Below the pieces are notes generated by a model. It made no database searches and was not told the origin of the DNA. It saw nothing but the letters and a program-made list of their open reading frames with translations. Of a stretch of 6,800 nucleotides of DNA, positions 6,169-6,800 are shown piece after piece. The position numbers and the translations under genes are program-made. Each line of letters starts with the position of its first letter. The stretch's first letter is position 1. The DNA comes from Ruminococcaceae bacterium UBA2806 (lineage in GTDB: Bacteria > Bacillota > Clostridia > Oscillospirales > Acutalibacteraceae), in the NCBI GenBank assembly GCA_002351795.1, contig DEHG01000040.1, positions 2,934 through 9,733 of the forward strand, given 5' to 3'.

Positions 6169-6183
6169 TTTTTAATGCTCCAA
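6165..6183 (-). repeat. 19-bp exact direct repeat, copy 2 (ribosome site and start codon of the Rpn-like gene)
   Basis: The same 19 bases as 5869-5887, but here they supply the GGAG ribosome site and the ATG (6168-6166). Read in the frame of copy 1 they encode FWSIKKWTG, preceded by KE and a stop. This loosely resembles the EFVAWSIKKW of the gene's own tail, so the start region may derive from a decayed second copy of the tail. Confidence 0.85.
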
Positions 6184-6197
6184 AACTCTTTTTAATA

Positions 6198-6206
6198 ATT
6201 ATATCA
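6198..6206 (-). promoter_or_regulatory. Candidate extended -10 promoter of the Rpn-like gene
   Basis: On the minus strand, TGATATAAT (6206-6198) is a perfect TATAAT with the extended -10 TGn. The -35 region at the right distance (TAGATT) is poor. The expected transcription start near 6191 leaves a leader of about 23 nt before the ATG at 6168. The A+T-rich context means chance matches are common. Confidence 0.45.
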
Positions 6207-6252
6207 TATTAATCTACAAAAATCTATACTATTTTTATTGTATTTTTCCATA

Positions 6253-6284
6253 AAAACATACCGCCCGATTGAAAAATCGGACGG
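6253..6284 (-). terminator. Rho-independent terminator of the DUF3592-DUF4250 operon
   Basis: On the minus strand CCG-T-CCGATT (6284-6275) pairs with AATCGG-G-CGG region (6270-6261), one mismatch in a 10-bp stem with a 4-nt loop. It is followed by TATGTTTTTATGG. The stem starts 8 bp after the DUF4250 stop codon. On the plus strand it is followed by GTTTATTTTAT, but no plus-strand gene ends here. Confidence 0.75.
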
Positions 6285-6291
6285 GTTTATT

Positions 6292-6465
6292 TTATACAAA
6301 TTTATTCAGCTTGCTGTCATATTCAAAACCGACCAAAGAAAGCTTTGAGCTGATATCATTTATATCCGCTCCCTCACTTTTGCATAATTCCTCAAGTGAA
6401 GGATAATTGTCCCTCAGCTTGGTATTGATATACGAAAGCAAGATCATCGGGTCCTTAGGCATCAT
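6292..6465 (-). CDS. DUF4250 family small protein
   Basis: ATG at 6465 is followed by a second ATG at 6462. GGAGAGG (6478-6472) lies 6 nt before the first and 9 nt before the second, so the product is 57 or 56 aa, ending in TAA at 6292-6294. The sequence begins (M)MPKDPMILLSYINTKLRDN, continues YPSLEELCKSEGADINDISS and ends GFEYDSKLNKFV. This is the pattern of the DUF4250 family as I recall it: a short cytoplasmic helical protein common in Clostridia and other anaerobes, with no known function. There is no membrane segment and one cysteine (Cys28, from the first Met). The start lies 19 bp after the stop of the upstream DUF3592-like gene, so the two are probably co-transcribed and end at the 6261-6284 hairpin. 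Family recognition is good; role is unknown. Confidence 0.88.
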   Translation of the reverse strand: MMPKDPMILLSYINTKLRDNYPSLEELCKSEGADINDISSKLSLVGFEYDSKLNKFV

Positions 6466-6484
6466 ACAATTCCTCTCCTTTATT

Positions 6485-6800
6485 TTATTTTATTTTTTCT
6501 TTTTTCCATACGCCGTTATCTTCATATAGTATATATTTACCTGATCTGTATTCAATATATTGCTTTGTAGCGAGAAACATAGTAATCACTGTTACTATAC
6601 CCGGGAGAATAATATACAGATAAAACGGCTCTCCGTCAACCTTTTCGATCCGTGATTCAGAAGGATCCATGGGATCAAAATAGACTGTAATGGACTTTCC
6701 TTTGCAATGACTCCCTACGCCGTATTTATTTGCAAAACTTCGTGACACCTGTTCAGTATTTTCAAAGCTCACTCCCTGATATTCATATGCAAATCCAATA
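6485..6800 (-). CDS. DUF3592-like membrane protein (5' truncated by window edge)
   Basis: The frame is open from the right edge to TAA at 6487-6485, giving 104 visible residues. A GTG at 6772 is probably internal, because the residues before it (GFAYEYQG) fit the family. The visible part shows a small beta-rich extracytoplasmic domain, with YEYQG (5-9) and the typical GKSITVYFDPMDPSESRIE (34-52) pattern of DUF3592 proteins. One transmembrane helix follows at about 59-77 (FYLYIILPGIVTVITMFLA) and then a charged tail ending KKEKIK. Family members usually have a further N-terminal membrane helix, which would lie outside the window. The function is not known. It probably forms an operon with the DUF4250 gene 19 bp downstream. 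Family call is moderate, since it rests on one motif block and the topology. Confidence 0.72.
   Translation of the reverse strand, partial: IGFAYEYQGVSFENTEQVSRSFANKYGVGSHCKGKSITVYFDPMDPSESRIEKVDGEPFYLYIILPGIVTVITMFLATKQYIEYRSGKYILYEDNGVWKKEKIK

Noticed and set aside
5818..6183. Intact insertion sequence or transposon around the Rpn-like gene
   Set aside because: Despite the 'transposase' family name, there are no terminal inverted repeats, no target-site duplication and no catalytic domain; the 19-bp repeats are direct and lie within the gene.
5980..6195. Plus-strand 71-codon frame over the Rpn-like gene
   Set aside because: It is antisense to a frame with recognisable family motifs and a ribosome site, and it has neither itself.

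Overview
The window looks like a chromosomal segment of an A+T-rich Gram-positive anaerobe of the class Clostridia, most likely a Ruminococcus-like member of the Oscillospiraceae. This is inferred from codon use, strong G-rich Shine-Dalgarno sequences (GGGGG, GGAGAGG), consensus SigA-type promoters with 17-bp spacers, and the gene set: a clostridial-type MetRS with a C-terminal tRNA-binding domain, a DUF4250 protein, an anchored YkuD-like protein with a Lys/Glu/Ser-rich linker, and a WYL regulator. No database search was possible, so the genus is a guess.

Layout, left to right. Positions 1-896 (+) hold the 3' part of a LuxR-type regulator with a PAS-like sensory part. Its reading frame is open from the left edge, so it starts outside the window. 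An extended -10 promoter at 955-983 then drives metG (methionyl-tRNA synthetase, GTG start at 1045, end 2994). A hairpin at 3019-3045 separates metG from the convergent minus-strand gene 3051-4058, a membrane-anchored protein of the L,D-transpeptidase (YkuD) fold whose two catalytic positions appear to be Tyr and Gly instead of His and Cys. A 430-bp A+T-rich divergent control region (4095-4524) follows. It carries one promoter in each direction and a cluster of palindromes and repeats next to a perfect-consensus promoter for the WYL-domain regulator at 4525-5736 (+). That regulator appears to have a duplicated helical linker and ends at a textbook terminator (5769-5813).

The last kilobase is on the minus strand. 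It holds a stand-alone 116-aa C-terminal piece of an Rpn/PD-(D/E)XK 'transposase'-family nuclease (5818-6168) with its own ribosome site and candidate promoter, but no nuclease domain. An exact 19-bp repeat occurs both in its coding sequence and at its start codon. Further right, a terminator (6261-6284) closes a two-gene operon: a DUF3592-like membrane protein (partial, enters from the right edge) and a 57-aa DUF4250 protein (6292-6465).

The genes do not form one pathway. metG is housekeeping, the LuxR and WYL proteins are separate regulators, the YkuD-like protein acts at the envelope, and the Rpn tail is accessory. No CRISPR array, cas gene, rRNA, tRNA, or intact mobile element is visible. 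The best candidates for something new are the catalytically altered YkuD protein, the free-standing Rpn tail (possible antitoxin-like product), and the palindrome-rich WYL promoter.
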